This document shows, in pieces, positions 10,641 to 21,291 of a stretch of DNA of 64,000 nt. Position 1 is the stretch's first letter; every line of letters starts with the position of its first letter. The stretch comes from Saururus chinensis (taxonomy: Eukaryota > Streptophyta > Magnoliopsida > Piperales > Saururaceae): positions 15,370,501 through 15,434,500 of the forward strand of contig CP141146.1 in assembly GCA_035235625.1 (NCBI GenBank), read 5' to 3'. Made by a program: the position numbers and the translations under genes. Below the pieces are notes generated by a model. The model worked only from the letters and a program-made list of their open reading frames with translations, was not told where the DNA came from and searched no databases.

Positions 10641-12832
10641 TTATATATTGGTCTTCTTCGATGATATTCTGGTGTACAACAGATCCTGGACAGAGCACTT
10701 GACACACCTGAGGTCGGTCTTCTCTATTCTGCGTGCCAATTCTTTATGTCTTAAACGTTCGAAGTTCTCTTTTGGCAGCCAGCAGGTGGATTATTTATGC
10801 CACATTATATCGGCGAATCGTGTCACCACTGACCCAGCCAAGGTGGCCGCCATGCTGTCTTGGCCTACTCCCAAGTGTGTTCGGGCTCTCCGTGGGTTTC
10901 TAGGCCTCACCGGGTACTATCAGTGCTTCATTAGTCGATATGGGGAGTTGGCTCGACCCTTGACAGCGCTGCTCAAAAGGGGTGCTTTTGCTTGGACTCC
11001 AGATGCACAGGTAGCCTTTGAAGGGCTGAAGCAAGCCATGGCCTCCGCCCCAGTCTTGATTCTGCCTGATTTCAGCCGCCCGTTTGTGGTAGAGACGGAT
11101 GCTTCGGACGCTGGCTTGGGGGCAGTTTTGTTACAAGACGAACGTCTCATCGCCTATTTCAGCAAGGCTTTGGCGGGTTGTTCCTTGTCGCTATCCGTCT
11201 ATGAGAAGGAAATGCTGGCCATCATCCATGCGGTCACCAAGTGGCGCCCGTACCTATTGGGTCGACGATTCCTTATTCGCACGGACCATCAGCCACTAAA
11301 GTATTTCCTCGAACAGCGGGTGTCCACTCCGTCTTAGCAGCGATGGGTCAGTAAACTTTTGGGTTATGATTATGAAGTTGTGTATAAGAAGGGATCAGAG
11401 AACACAGTGGCTGACGCTCTCTCTCGTATACCTGCCCCGGGGTCGTGCTTGGCCTTCTCCACGCTCTCATGTCCTTTTATTGACGAGTTGAAGCAGGCCT
11501 ACTGTTTTGATGCTTCGACACAGGCTTTGATTGTTGCCCTCCAGGCTGACCCAGCAGCCCGTCCATTTTACACTTGGCGGGATGATCTTTTGTTTTGGAA
11601 GGATCGATTGTGGGTTCCTGCTGTCTCTGATCTTCACCGCCGCATTATATCTCATTTCCATGATTCTTCAGTGGCTGGTCATGAAGGGGGTTTTCGCACT
11701 TATAAAAGGGTCAACCAGAGTTTCTTATGGTTGGGGGTTCGTCGGGCTGTGCACGAGTATGTGACCGCTTGTGATATTTGTCAGCGTGCCAAGGCCACTA
11801 CCACTTCTCCGGCCGGTTTGCTCCAACCCCTGCCTATTCCGGATAAAGTCTAGGAGGATATATCGATGGATTTTGTTGAGGCCTTGCCGTTGGTGCAGGG
11901 TAAGTCGGTGATCATGGTGGTGGTCGACCGCCTGTCTAAGTATGCTCACTTTTGTGCGTTGGGGCATCCTTTCACGGCGAAGACTGTGGCTGACCTGTAT
12001 GTCGGGAGGTAGCGAAGCTGCATGGTATGCCCCACACCATTGTTTTTGATCGTGATCGTATCTTCCTTTCTCAGTTTTGGCAGGAGTTCTTTGCTTTACA
12101 GGGTACGTCACTCCATATGAGTACTGCTTATCACCCGCAGACTGACGAGTAGATGGAAGTGGTTAATCATTGTTTGGAGCAATATTTGCAGGCTTCACTC
12201 CTTTCGAGGTGTTGTATGGCCGCCCTCCACCTACTCTTTTGTCATATGTCCCTCATCGTTCCTCTGTGGCTGAGGTGGATTATATGTTTCAAACCCGCGA
12301 TGAGGTCTTGCGTCAATTGAAGATGAATCTAGCGGAGGCTCAGAACCGGATGAAATAGCTCCATGATGGCCGCCGTACTGATCGGGAGTTCCAAGTCAGT
12401 GACTTGGTTTATGTCTTAGTTTTACCACAGCGCCAAACTTCTTTGTTCCAGCCCGAGCATTCCAAGCTTGCTCCCAGGTTTCATGGTCCATACCCGGTGG
12501 AGGCTTACGTTGGTCCGTTTGCTTACCACCTCTCCTTACCTCCTGATTCACTGGTCCATCCTGTGTTACATGTGTCCCGTCTTCGTAGGTTTATTGGAGA
12601 CCAGACGTTGGCTGTGGATGCTTCGCCTCCGCCTCTGATGGGTCCTATTCCGCCCTCTGACCCAGCCCCTGCGTCTGTGCTTGAGAAGAGGCAGGTTCGT
12701 CGTTCGGGTAGCATTGTTACTGAGGTTTTGGTTTCTTGGCGAGGGCAGCCGTTGGAGGATGCGACATGGATGTCTGAGGACGATTTCTTGGCTCATTATC
12801 TAGCATGGTCGCCTTGCGGACAAGGCAACTAG
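10640..12832 (+). pseudogene. gypsy pol: RT (from FFDD), RNase H, integrase, chromodomain
   Basis: Reading begins at the catalytic FFDDILVYN (FFDD at 10654-10665) and continues through the RT connection (GFLGLTGYYQCFI), RNase H (VVETDASDAGLGAVL, FLIRTDHQPLKYF), the HHCC zinc region of integrase (ACDICQRAK), the core (SMDFVEALPLVQGKS, FDRDRIF) and GPY-like and chromodomain segments (EVLVSWRGQPLEDATW) to a stop at 12830-12832. The polyprotein would copy and integrate the element, with the chromodomain steering integration to heterochromatin. Damage: TAG stops at 11335, 11851, 12150 and 12356, a frameshift near 12004, a loss of roughly 100 bp near 12191, and no palm or fingers N-terminal to FFDD. 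Confidence 0.9.
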
Positions 12833-12833
12833 C

Positions 12834-12848
12834 GGAAGCGTGGTGGAG
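12834..12848 (+). promoter_or_regulatory. Polypurine tract of gypsy element
   Basis: GGAAGCGTGGTGGAG directly precedes the 3' LTR and would prime plus-strand DNA. Confidence 0.7.
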
Positions 12849-13193
12849 TGTTGTGCACGATTGCATACGATGCTCAGACTGACTCTCTTATTGTTACTTT
12901 ATTACACTAAACTATTTAATTGGTATTGTAGTCTTTTATTATCGTACCTGTTGGTTCAGTTGGTGGTTTGGGATAGCCGACCCATTGATAGGAATATATT
13001 GTATGAACTGGACCGGTTTGGTTTAGCTGGTTCGGTTCCCTGGGAGGGGTCGTCTCCTATATGGGGTGGCCTTGACTCTTGTTTCAGTTTATGCAATTAA
13101 AGAACTCTTTACTTTCTTCCCTTTCTCCATTACTTCTCCCATTTTCCTGCGTAGATCTCCTAGGTATCGATAGTGCCTACTTCGGGCACATCA
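12849..13193 (+). repeat. 3' LTR of gypsy element
   Basis: 345 bp, starts TGTTGTGCACGATTGC and ends GGGCACATCA, followed by the duplicated CTCCT. Confidence 0.93.
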
Positions 13194-13545
13194 CTCCTCT
13201 TAGTTGTTATCCTCCGACCGTCGATTTTTTTCTCAACTCCCGCCTCCTAGCCTATGTCCTCCGCCAGTGGTTCCAGAATCCTCCAACCCTCCCTCCGGGC
13301 TCCGGCCTTTGTTGAACAATCCTCCCCAAAATTTTAGTTTGGAGCCCTAGCACATCGCATCGCCTCCTTCCTCTTAAACCTGATTGCGGCCGACGAGTAC
13401 ATAGCTCCTCCCAACCTCCACCTGTCGATTTTCTCCTCTGCTCCCACCTCTTAGCCTTCGTCCTCCACCCTTCACTTCTAGTTCCACCATCCTCTAGTCC
13501 TCCCTCTAGACTCTGGGCTCCAACCATGATCGAAATGCACTAGTT
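13194..13545. repeat. Right part of the dispersed repeat, with internal duplication
   Basis: Continues the repeat broken by the gypsy element. Two diverged copies seem to stand in tandem here: the phrases TCCACC and CTGTCGATTTTCTCCTCTGC recur after GACCGTCGATTTTTTTCTC. It also repeats the CCAAAATT-AGTTTGGAGC block seen left of the insertion. No coding sequence. Confidence 0.45.
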
Positions 13546-14204
13546 TTCTATGTACCTCTCCCAATTGCCTTTTCTCCTTGACCAGCAAGTCCTAGTTAAG
13601 AGCTGGTCGGTGAGATGTCAATTTATTCATTTTGAAAACATTATTCACCTGCCTTGGTTTGCTCTAGAATTCAAGATAATTATAGAAATTATTGCGGACA
13701 AAATCAACTAAATGTCGAATGGATATATATATTTAACGCATATTAAACACTTATTATATTTTTTTACTAATTATCATGATTATTTATGTTTAAAGGTTTT
13801 CTTATGTGTTTTGCTTTAGTACATTTAATTTTTACTTTGCTAGCTTAGTTATTTTAATGTAGAGAAAAAAAAATTAGAGCTTTATTATTTAATGACCCCC
13901 TTGACTAAAAATGTTGTGTTTGCCTATGTATACAACATTTTCACAATTGTGACCATGAGCCAATCTAAAAAATCAGTCCATCTCACATGTGCATTGCTTG
14001 TTTTTTAATCCTTTAATTAGTGGTGTGCTAACGCCTGAATCACGCCTAGTTCTGACATAATTGAGGTCAGCTGGTTTTCGTGCTCAAGCGGATTCTAGCT
14101 CTTAGCTTGCTCTATGAAGCTGAGCTCGAATTCTCTTCTTTCGCTTGGTTGGGTTTCGATATATTATTATTATTATTATTCTTTTTATTTTTAGAACATA
14201 CAAT
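13546..14204. other. AT-rich DNA, no gene seen
   Basis: No credible ORF. A short (ATT)n run lies at about 14163-14181. Confidence 0.4.
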
Positions 14205-14416
14205 GTGGTAACTTTCATAACATATATATTGAGTAATTATCCTCTATACAATAATGAAAAAGAGATACAATATATAGGTTTTAGAAGAGGCATCTAGAGA
14301 CTAGTGTATAGGTGTAGAGGCATCTAGAGACTAGAGTACAGGTGTAAAGAAAACACTAGAGAAATAGAAGAATATTCTAGGAGAAAAATCTAGATACAAA
14401 ATATTCCCTTAATACA
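14205..14416 (-). repeat. 3' LTR of minus-strand copia element
   Basis: On the minus strand it begins TGTATTAAGGGAATATTTTG right after the tract GTTTGCAGGGG (14417-14427). It is about 212 bp long; the far end is placed at the last CA. It holds a direct duplication of a 30-bp unit (14286-14315 and 14316-14345) differing at about two bases. Confidence 0.6.
14286..14345. repeat. 30-bp tandem duplication inside copia LTR
   Basis: Two units starting AGAGGCATCTAGAGACTAG. Such short duplications in U3 or R often hold enhancer elements; here that is only a guess. Confidence 0.85.
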
Positions 14417-14466
14417 CCCCTGCAAACTCATGGCGGGTAAAGAGTCACTAGTTTGGAAGTGAGAGT

Positions 14467-16093
14467 CTAGAATTGGGTTATGGGGAGCGGCTTGGTGAAG
14501 ATGTCAGCAAGTTGATCCTTGGATGGAACATGATGAACCCACATATGACCAGCTAGAACTTGCTCCCGAATGTAGTGATGATCAATCTCGATATGTTTGG
14601 TGTGACAGTGGAAGATAGGATTAGTTGTAAGAGCGATAGTTGATTGATTGTCACACCGTATGATAGGGGTCTCCGTAGGAGAGATGCCAAGGAACTTACG
14701 CATCATGGATACCGAGACTATCTTTGTAGTAGTGGAGGAGATGGCCTAATACTCAACTTCAGTAGCAGAGCGAGCAACCATTTCTTGCTTTTTAGATTTC
14801 CAAATGATAGGGTTGGGCCCCATGAAGAGGCAGTACCCAGTTTTTTACCAACGATCAAGAGGATCCAGCCCAGTCAAAGTCTGAGTAAGCAGTGAGGATG
14901 AAGGGACCTAGACGAATGAGAATGCCATGAGAGAGTTCCATGAAGATAACGGAGAATTTGTTTAACAACTGCGTAGTGAACTATGAAGGGATGATGTATG
15001 TGTTGGCACACGTAGTTCACAGAGTAGGCAATGTCAGGGCGAGTATTAGTGAGATACTGAAGAGCTCCAACAATGCTCTTGTAGTGGGAAGGATCGGAGA
15101 AGGGTGGGTTGGTGGGGGAGGTAGGTGGGCATTTGTAGTCAGTAAGTGTAGGAGTGGGTTTGCAGTCGGCCATGTTGGCCCTAAGGAGGATTCACGAATG
15201 TAGTGGGCCTGAGAGAGAAATAGACCATCCGGAGTATGATTGAATTCAATACCAAGAAAGTGGTGGAGAAGACCCAAGTCTTTGACGGCAAAGGCATGAA
15301 TCAGGAGAGCAATGATGTGATCAATAAAGGTGGGGTGAGTGTCGGTGATGAGAATGTCATCAACATAAACCACAAGAATATTGACTGACCAATTTGGTGG
15401 AGGAAGAGAAAGGTGTCAACATGACAGGATCAAAACCCAAGATTGATGAGGTAGGATGATAGCCGGGCGTACCACTGGCGAGGGGCTTGTTTGATACCAT
15501 ATAGAGCCTTGTGGAGACAACATACAAGGTGGGGGCGAGTGGGGTCAATAAAATCAAGTGGTTGAGCCATGTAGAGTTCTTCCTCGAGAGTGCCATGGAG
15601 AAAGCCATTGAAGATGTCCAGTTGCTTAACTGTTCATGCTTTGGAGACAGCAAGGCTGAGAATGATCCAAATGGTGTATGGTTTTACCATAGGACTAAAT
15701 GTTTCATGATAGTCCTATCCTTCTTGTGTGAAGCCTTTTGCCACGAGGCAGGCTTTGTACCGAGAGATGGAGCCATCAGGTCCCCACTTAATCTTGTAGG
15801 TCCACCTATACCCAATGATGTTAGAGTTGAATGGCGGAGATACAAGGGACCAAGTACCTTGTTTGAGGAAGGCCTCATACTTTTCTCGCATACCAACACA
15901 CCACTTGGGAACCAAGGAAGCAACGCGAAAGGAGGTGGGTTCGGTTTTAGGTGGGGACTGGACAATGAGGGAGAGTGGAATACGGGGACGAAAGATGTCG
16001 GCTTTGCTTCCGATTACATGGGGTGAGGGGAGGAGGAGGGAGGGAGTGGAGAGGGAGAGGAACTAGGGGAGGTGGTTAGGGTAGAAGGTAGAG

Positions 16094-16144
<51 letters not shown>

Positions 16145-17542
16145 GGGAATGAGCAGAAGGAGGGGAGAGAGTAGGGGGAGGAAGGGGTAGGGGTGGCATA
16201 AGGGTTTGGGAAGGGGTGAGATGTGGAGAAAGTTGTAGGAAGGGGAATTTATTTTCATGGAATTAAACATGATGATAGATGTAGACACGATTGGAGGTGG
16301 GATCAAGACAATGGTAACCTTTGGTAGTAGGACAGTAGCTAATAAAGACACATGGGATGGGTCGGGGTTATAGTTTGTGGTGGGAGTAGGGACAAGTCCA
16401 TGGGTAGCACCAACTTCCAAAAGTACGTAAATGTGCGTAATCGGGAGGTCATAGGTATAGGAGTTGGTAGGGAGAGACATGTTTGAGAGTAGGTGAGGGG
16501 AGACGGTTGATGAGGTAGGTGGCAATGCAAGCAGCATTGACCCAGTAGGAGGGGGCATGTGGGCGGTTGTGAGGAGGGTGAGGGTGGTTTCGATGATGTG
16601 TTGGTGATTACGTTCGGCTACGCCATTTTGTTCAGAGGTGTGCGGATAGGAGAATTGGTGAGTAATGCCACAATAGGTGAAGTGGTTGTTGAAGCGGGAG
16701 TTCACATACTCATGGCCAATGTCGAAACGAAAGAAGGTGATCCGATGGGAGAAGGAGTTTTTGACCATGGACTAAAAAGCGAGAAAGGTCTCGAATACGT
16801 CATATTTGAGTTTAAGTGGGTAAAGCCAGATGTGGCGAGAATAATCATCGATGAAGAGGATGTAATATTGGTACCCAAGGACGGAGGGGACAGGGGAGGA
16901 TCCCCAGACATCGGAGTGGACAAGTTCAAGAGGGCGGGTGGAGGAGTGGTGAGAATGAGAAAATGGTAGTTTATGAGATTTACTAAGATTACAGGTATTA
17001 CAAACTAAGTTGTTTATTTTTTGTACTGAAAAAGGAAAGGACAAAACAACAGAATTAAAAGTGGCAAAGGAAGGATGGCCTAGACGATAATGCCAAGTGC
17101 CAGCAAAAGTAGTGCTAGTAGCGAGGGCATGTGGAATAACTGAATAAAGGTGGTAGACTCCATTCCAACTCGGGCCATAGTAGAGAACACACTTGGTCTT
17201 ATTATCCTATATAGATACATTAGATGTGGTAAATGTTAGAGAACAATCATTATCTAGAGCAAGCATATGTACAAAAAGTAAGTTGTGAGCTATGGTGGGG
17301 GTGTATAGGACATTGTTAAGATAGAGTGTGGAGTGAGTGAGAGGCAGGGTGGTGCTACCCGTAGAGGAGTTAGGGAGGGAATGTTTGTTACCGATGTGAA
17401 CATGAGAAGGGCTAAGGAGTGAAGACAGGGTGGTGGTATGTCCCGAGTCCAGAGTGATGTGATCACTAGCGCATGAGTCAAGAAGCCACTCAGAGGCATG
17501 GGGGGCACCTCTTTGAGCACTCATGGCTATTGCGGAGCCCAC
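14467..17542 (-). pseudogene. copia pol: protease, integrase, RT, RNase H (decayed)
   Basis: Reading on the minus strand from 17542: retropepsin region with EWLLDSCASDHITLD, where the usual DSG active site is DSC; zinc finger (CNTCNLSKSHKLPF); integrase core (LVHSDVWGSS, FIDDYSRHIW, EQNGVAERNHQHIIE, with the second core position reading DIGHEY); RT start (RYKACLVAKGFTQEG, about 15715-15915); the catalytic YVDD at the start of MVYVDDILITDTHPTF (about 15360-15373); and RNase H ending LADIFTKPLP near 14470. Frame changes occur between most blocks. A low-complexity (GT)n plus poly-G tract at 16096-16147 interrupts the integrase C-terminal part. The element is dead. Confidence 0.88.
16096..16147. 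repeat. (GT)n followed by poly-G
   Basis: About 16 GT units (16096-16128) run straight into a 20-base G run (16128-16147). It lies inside the decayed integrase. Confidence 0.95.
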
Positions 17543-17559
17543 AGTAAGTACATAGAAAG

Positions 17560-18513
17560 ACGCATTGTAGCGTTGTCAACATTTGAGGGCCCCGTGGCTG
17601 GATCCACCACAAATCTAACATGTGGGACGAACCTACGCGGGCCACCCCGTCTGCGGCCAGAATGGCAATCCCCACCACTCCCACGTTGTGCCTAGTGAGA
17701 CAAATGAAAAGGTAGCCATGCGAAAGATGTCAATTGCGGTATAGGCCGGGGCCAGGCGGGTACCACTGGGAGTGGGGGCCTGGGGAGCCAGAGGGACACC
17801 CGGGCGGGGGCTGAGGATGAGTCAACCGAGGGCGATGCCGAGGGTGTGGATGATATCCAATGAGAGCGAGGAGCATATGGCAGAAGCGATGGGTGCCGGA
17901 GGATGGGTAGCAGCATTGAGGGCTGTAGGTTGAGCCATGGGCAGACCCACAGAAGCCGGTTGGTGTAGAGAGAGAGTAGCTTCTTCTGCGAGAAGTAGGT
18001 TCCAGAGTTCGACGACAAGAACAAGGGCACCCTGGGCTCAGATGATGGCGACAAAAATAGCATACTCCAGTGGGAGGCCGGCGAGTGTCTGGTGAAGAAT
18101 ATCAGCATCTGTGATGTGAACATTGACCGCGACTAATTGATCCACGATGAGGCGGAGATGGGCAAGGTAGGTGGCCATGCCGCCGGTGCTGAAGTGGCAA
18201 CGACAAAGGTTACCCATGTGTTGAATGATGACAATAGGAGAAGCTGAGAGATTGTGCGAGCCTCAATGGCTATACACAGAGTGGCAGCACTCGTGTAGTT
18301 AAGGAAATGACAAACGAGGGTGGGTTCAATGGTGGCACAGAGGAAGACAAGGAGGCGGTGATCGGTTGTGATCCAGTCATAGTAGGAAGGTCGAGCGGAG
18401 GTGTCTGCTGGGGAGGGATAGGGGAGTGTTCTATTGACGAACGGGATGAGGTGGTAAGCATCCAGGATGGATTGGACACCAGAGCCCTCCTCCATCCTCG
18501 AGCGTCGCCTCAT
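17560..18513 (-). pseudogene. copia gag (decayed)
   Basis: The minus-strand frame from 18513 contains LPYPSPADTSARPSYYDWIT and later VCHFLNYTSAATLCIAIE, the layout of plant copia gag (UBN2-like): a W-x-x-x-D region, then the 'cata-x-W/C' region. It shifts frame near 18130 and ends near a cysteine-poor remnant of the CCHC knuckle at about 17600. Gag would form the particle. The annotated start is not firm because open sequence continues upstream to about 18880. Confidence 0.6.
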
Positions 18514-18540
18514 GCCCTCCTCCCTTTTGTGGGCTCTCGA

Positions 18541-18890
18541 TGAAGCTAAATTGTCGTCGTTGGGTGCTGTTTGCGGCCAATTTTGAGGTTTTGTGGCCGG
18601 CTGAGTACTTCTTAGCCGTCATCCGACCTTCAGTGAGTACACCTCGACTTTTGGTAGCACCTGCCACTCGTTGGCACGACCTTTCTCTCGACAGCCCTTA
18701 GTGTACTGCCATGAGGGCGGATTTTTCCGCATTGACTTCTGACACCCCTTTTGACCATGAGTACTTCCGGCACTTCCTAAAACTTTGGGACGATAGCTCT
18801 CTCAGCTAGGCAATGCTTTTGGCCACCAACTCCGCCACCGACACCGCCACCATCGTGTGCTCGCCATCAAACGTCATGATTATGAGGTAG
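18541..18890 (-). other. GC-richer stretch upstream of copia gag, unexplained
   Basis: On the minus strand it is mostly open with two or three stops, starting near 18878 with ATGACGTTTGATGGC. It shows no similarity to the copia LTR at 14205-14416, where a 5' LTR would be expected. It may be captured or host DNA. No domain recognised. Confidence 0.3.
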
Positions 18891-18914
18891 GGGAGTTTTG
18901 AACTCGTAATTTTC

Positions 18915-21272
18915 TGATAGCATATATGCTTTAAATGTTTAGCAGCATGCTAGGATTGTATGATTAAATGCTTTGAATATTAAATCATGATTCGTTTGCA
19001 TGATGTAAGAGGATTAATTATGCCATGTTGGTAAGCTACATGTATGGATGTGTATGTATGTGCTAGTGATGGCTAGTGAGTATGTTAATAAGCTATGTAT
19101 GAAAGTATGTGTACATAAGTATATGTGATAGATATACGTATGTATGATGGCTATACGCCTATGTGATTGGATGTGTATGTGAGTGTGGGCAGAAGTATGG
19201 GCGAAAAACGGTAAGAGGTGACAGAGTGATTTACATGGATGTGGATGTGTAAGCGTGTGACGAAAAATGGAGGATGTAAGTTTGACGAACGAGGATTGGT
19301 TTGGTTTGGTTTGGGGCATACGTTAGGGGTTCGGTAAGTAAGAGGACTTAGGCTTGGAGCCTTATGGGGATTTATTAGACAGTAAGAGTGCTACATAATT
19401 GTACAAGCATAACATACATATTATGAAGTGAAAAGTAAACATAATAAGTGAGGTATTATGTAAGAGGATGATAACGGGGATCTTCATTGAGGAGCTCAGT
19501 TTGATTATGTCGAGTAAAATGTTTTGGTCATAAGGTGGATGGCGGAGATTGTATGAATATGTAAGATTTTGGTGTACGGTGAGTATTATTATGAGTTAAT
19601 CTAGTTAAGTGAAGTCTGCTGCCCTGACGAACTAGGGTTTTGGATCAGGCTCAGCTTCGGTTTGATCAGTGGAGCACTGTACGTTTGAGAGTTATTATGG
19701 CATAATTGTCCCACATAATTTACTTAATTCAAACTTGAATTATAAGCAAAGCTAATGATAGAGTTGTGAGTTTGAGACCTGAGGGTTCGACGGATTAAGT
19801 TCCGTGTTTGAGCTAGCCGATAATGAGTCGGCTAAGCATTTCTCATGTCTTGTCATGGTGCTTATCCTGCGAAATGTTGTCTATGTGCTGTATAGAGCAC
19901 CAAACGTCTGATGCTCTGTTGAGAGCAATGTATATTTTTTATTTGGTCTGTGTGTTGTACTAAGCTTAGACGTCTGATGCTCTATTGAGAACGTTGTACG
20001 ATTTTGTCCACTGTATAATTTCTGCTCAAGAGTGGCACTGTATGATTGCTACCTAAGAGTGGCACTGACACTATAAGATCCCTAGAGTGTGGGCAATTGT
20101 ATGACCCCTTATGCGTGGGTGCTTATGTTTGCGTGCTCAGGTAAGTAGTATCATGGAACTGTTCTTACTTGTTTGATCTTGTGCCCTATGAGCATTAGTG
20201 TGCCTTGCATTCGGAAAAGTCCATGGCATTTAGTCACTCCCCAGAGGTTAAGGTGATGGATGCCCCAGTGGCATTCTTTTCCATTTCGACATTGGAGCTT
20301 ATTAATAGTAATGAACTTCGGTGGTTGATAGTATGTGTATGATGGTATGAGTGAGTACATATGTTTCTGAGTATGCGTAAGTTTCTGAGTAAGACTGTAA
20401 GAGTATGATTTTTGAGCATGACTATAAGACTATGATTCTCGGCAAGACTGTAAGTGTATGTTTATGAGTAAGACTATATGAGTAAGGTCATAAGAGTAAG
20501 AATGTACGAGTAAGGTTGTACGAGTATGTGTAAGTTATATGAGTAAGCGTACGATTGTACGAGTAAGTTTGTAAGACCCTAAATAAGGGTGTTTGTGTAA
20601 GTTTGGTTTGATGGTGTGTTATGCGTGATTATATGCATATGTGCATAATTATTATATGTTTTTCTACTTCATATTTGAGTTGCATGAACGCATCTATTTA
20701 TGAACTTACTGAGTTCACTGTTTAGAACTCCCTTACTGGGTATTTTCCTACTGATTATGAAAATACTCATTACCCTATTTTTTAGCCCCGTTGTTTGGGA
20801 GGCTTTTGTAGGTTTGTGATGGAGAGCTCCTGGAGATGGATGCTCATTTCTACAATGGATTGTTTGCCCTTTGACTTAGGTATATTTGACTCACTATGAG
20901 TATCATTTGTGTCACGATCTGATGTATTGGGTGAGATGAGAATTAAGGTGTTTATGTATTGTGGTCTTTTAATTTGGATCAGATAGTGGATTGTTTATGA
21001 GACTTGTACTCAAGGATGTCTGGGATAGATTTGTATTTAAAATTCATGATCATGGTAATTTATTCGTACGTTTGTTTTCGAGTATCGCCTGAGGATGTTT
21101 GGTTTGGCCGTACGATGTTTGATCGAATGAGGAAAATTTTGGATGGGTAAATTATAAACTATTTTCACAAGTTTTGTATTTCATCATTTTTTTCCCTGAT
21201 TTATAGCTGTTATATTGCAAAAAAAAATTGTGAATTTTTAAGAAAATGTGATGAAAAATTTCTGGCGTTACA
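18915..21272 (-). mobile_element. Del/Tekay-like gypsy LTR (minus strand)
   Basis: Read on the minus strand it starts TGTAACGCCAGAAATTTT at 21272 and runs about 2.36 kb to ATGCTATCA at 18915. A purine tract (GGTGGGGGAGAAG) precedes the start, so it is a 3' LTR whose element body is lost. Long LTRs beginning TGTAACGCC are typical of the Tekay/Del lineage. A plus-strand relative begins at 62761 and aligns block by block. No 5-bp target duplication was found. The far end is less certain. Confidence 0.7.
20380..20590. repeat. Degenerate GAGTAAG/GTACGAGTAAG minisatellite in LTR
   Basis: About 15 loosely repeated units of 11-14 bp (GTAAGAGTATG, GTACGAGTAAGG, GAGTAAGACTATAT). The relative at 63450-63700 carries the same kind of array on the other strand, so it belongs to the LTR family. 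Confidence 0.75.
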
Positions 21273-21291
21273 CTTCTCCCCCACCTTCTCC
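21273..21291 (-). promoter_or_regulatory. Polypurine tract before the Tekay-like LTR
   Basis: Minus-strand GGAGAAGGTGGGGGAGAAG sits directly before TGTAACG, as for plus-strand priming. Nothing recognisable as gypsy pol follows at higher coordinates. Confidence 0.6.

Larger units (their letters stand above)
9932..13193 (+). mobile_element. Ty3/gypsy chromovirus (Reina-like), internally deleted
   Basis: A 3262-bp element with two 345-bp LTRs, a primer-binding site, gag start, partial pol with chromodomain, and a purine tract. It is flanked by the 5-bp duplication CTCCT (9927-9931 and 13194-13198). Counted by eye, the two LTRs differ at about 12 positions, mostly transitions, so the insertion is fairly recent. 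A chromodomain after integrase plus short LTRs suggests the Reina lineage. About 2 kb is missing between gag and the FFDD motif of reverse transcriptase, with a smaller loss in integrase, so the copy is non-autonomous. Confidence 0.92.
14205..18513 (-). mobile_element. Ty1/copia remnant, minus strand
   Basis: The polyprotein reads from about 18513 down to 14467, followed by a purine tract and one short LTR. gag, protease, integrase, reverse transcriptase and RNase H are present in canonical copia order. No second LTR was found beyond 18513, so the 5' end is lost or replaced. Frameshifts occur throughout. Confidence 0.85.

Noticed and set aside
16014..16199. Pro/Thr/His-rich ORFs on the minus strand
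   Set aside because: Low-complexity translation of GT and poly-G tracts inside the decayed copia integrase.
14644..17695. Plus-strand ORFs of up to 171 residues
   Set aside because: They are antisense shadows of the minus-strand copia polyprotein.
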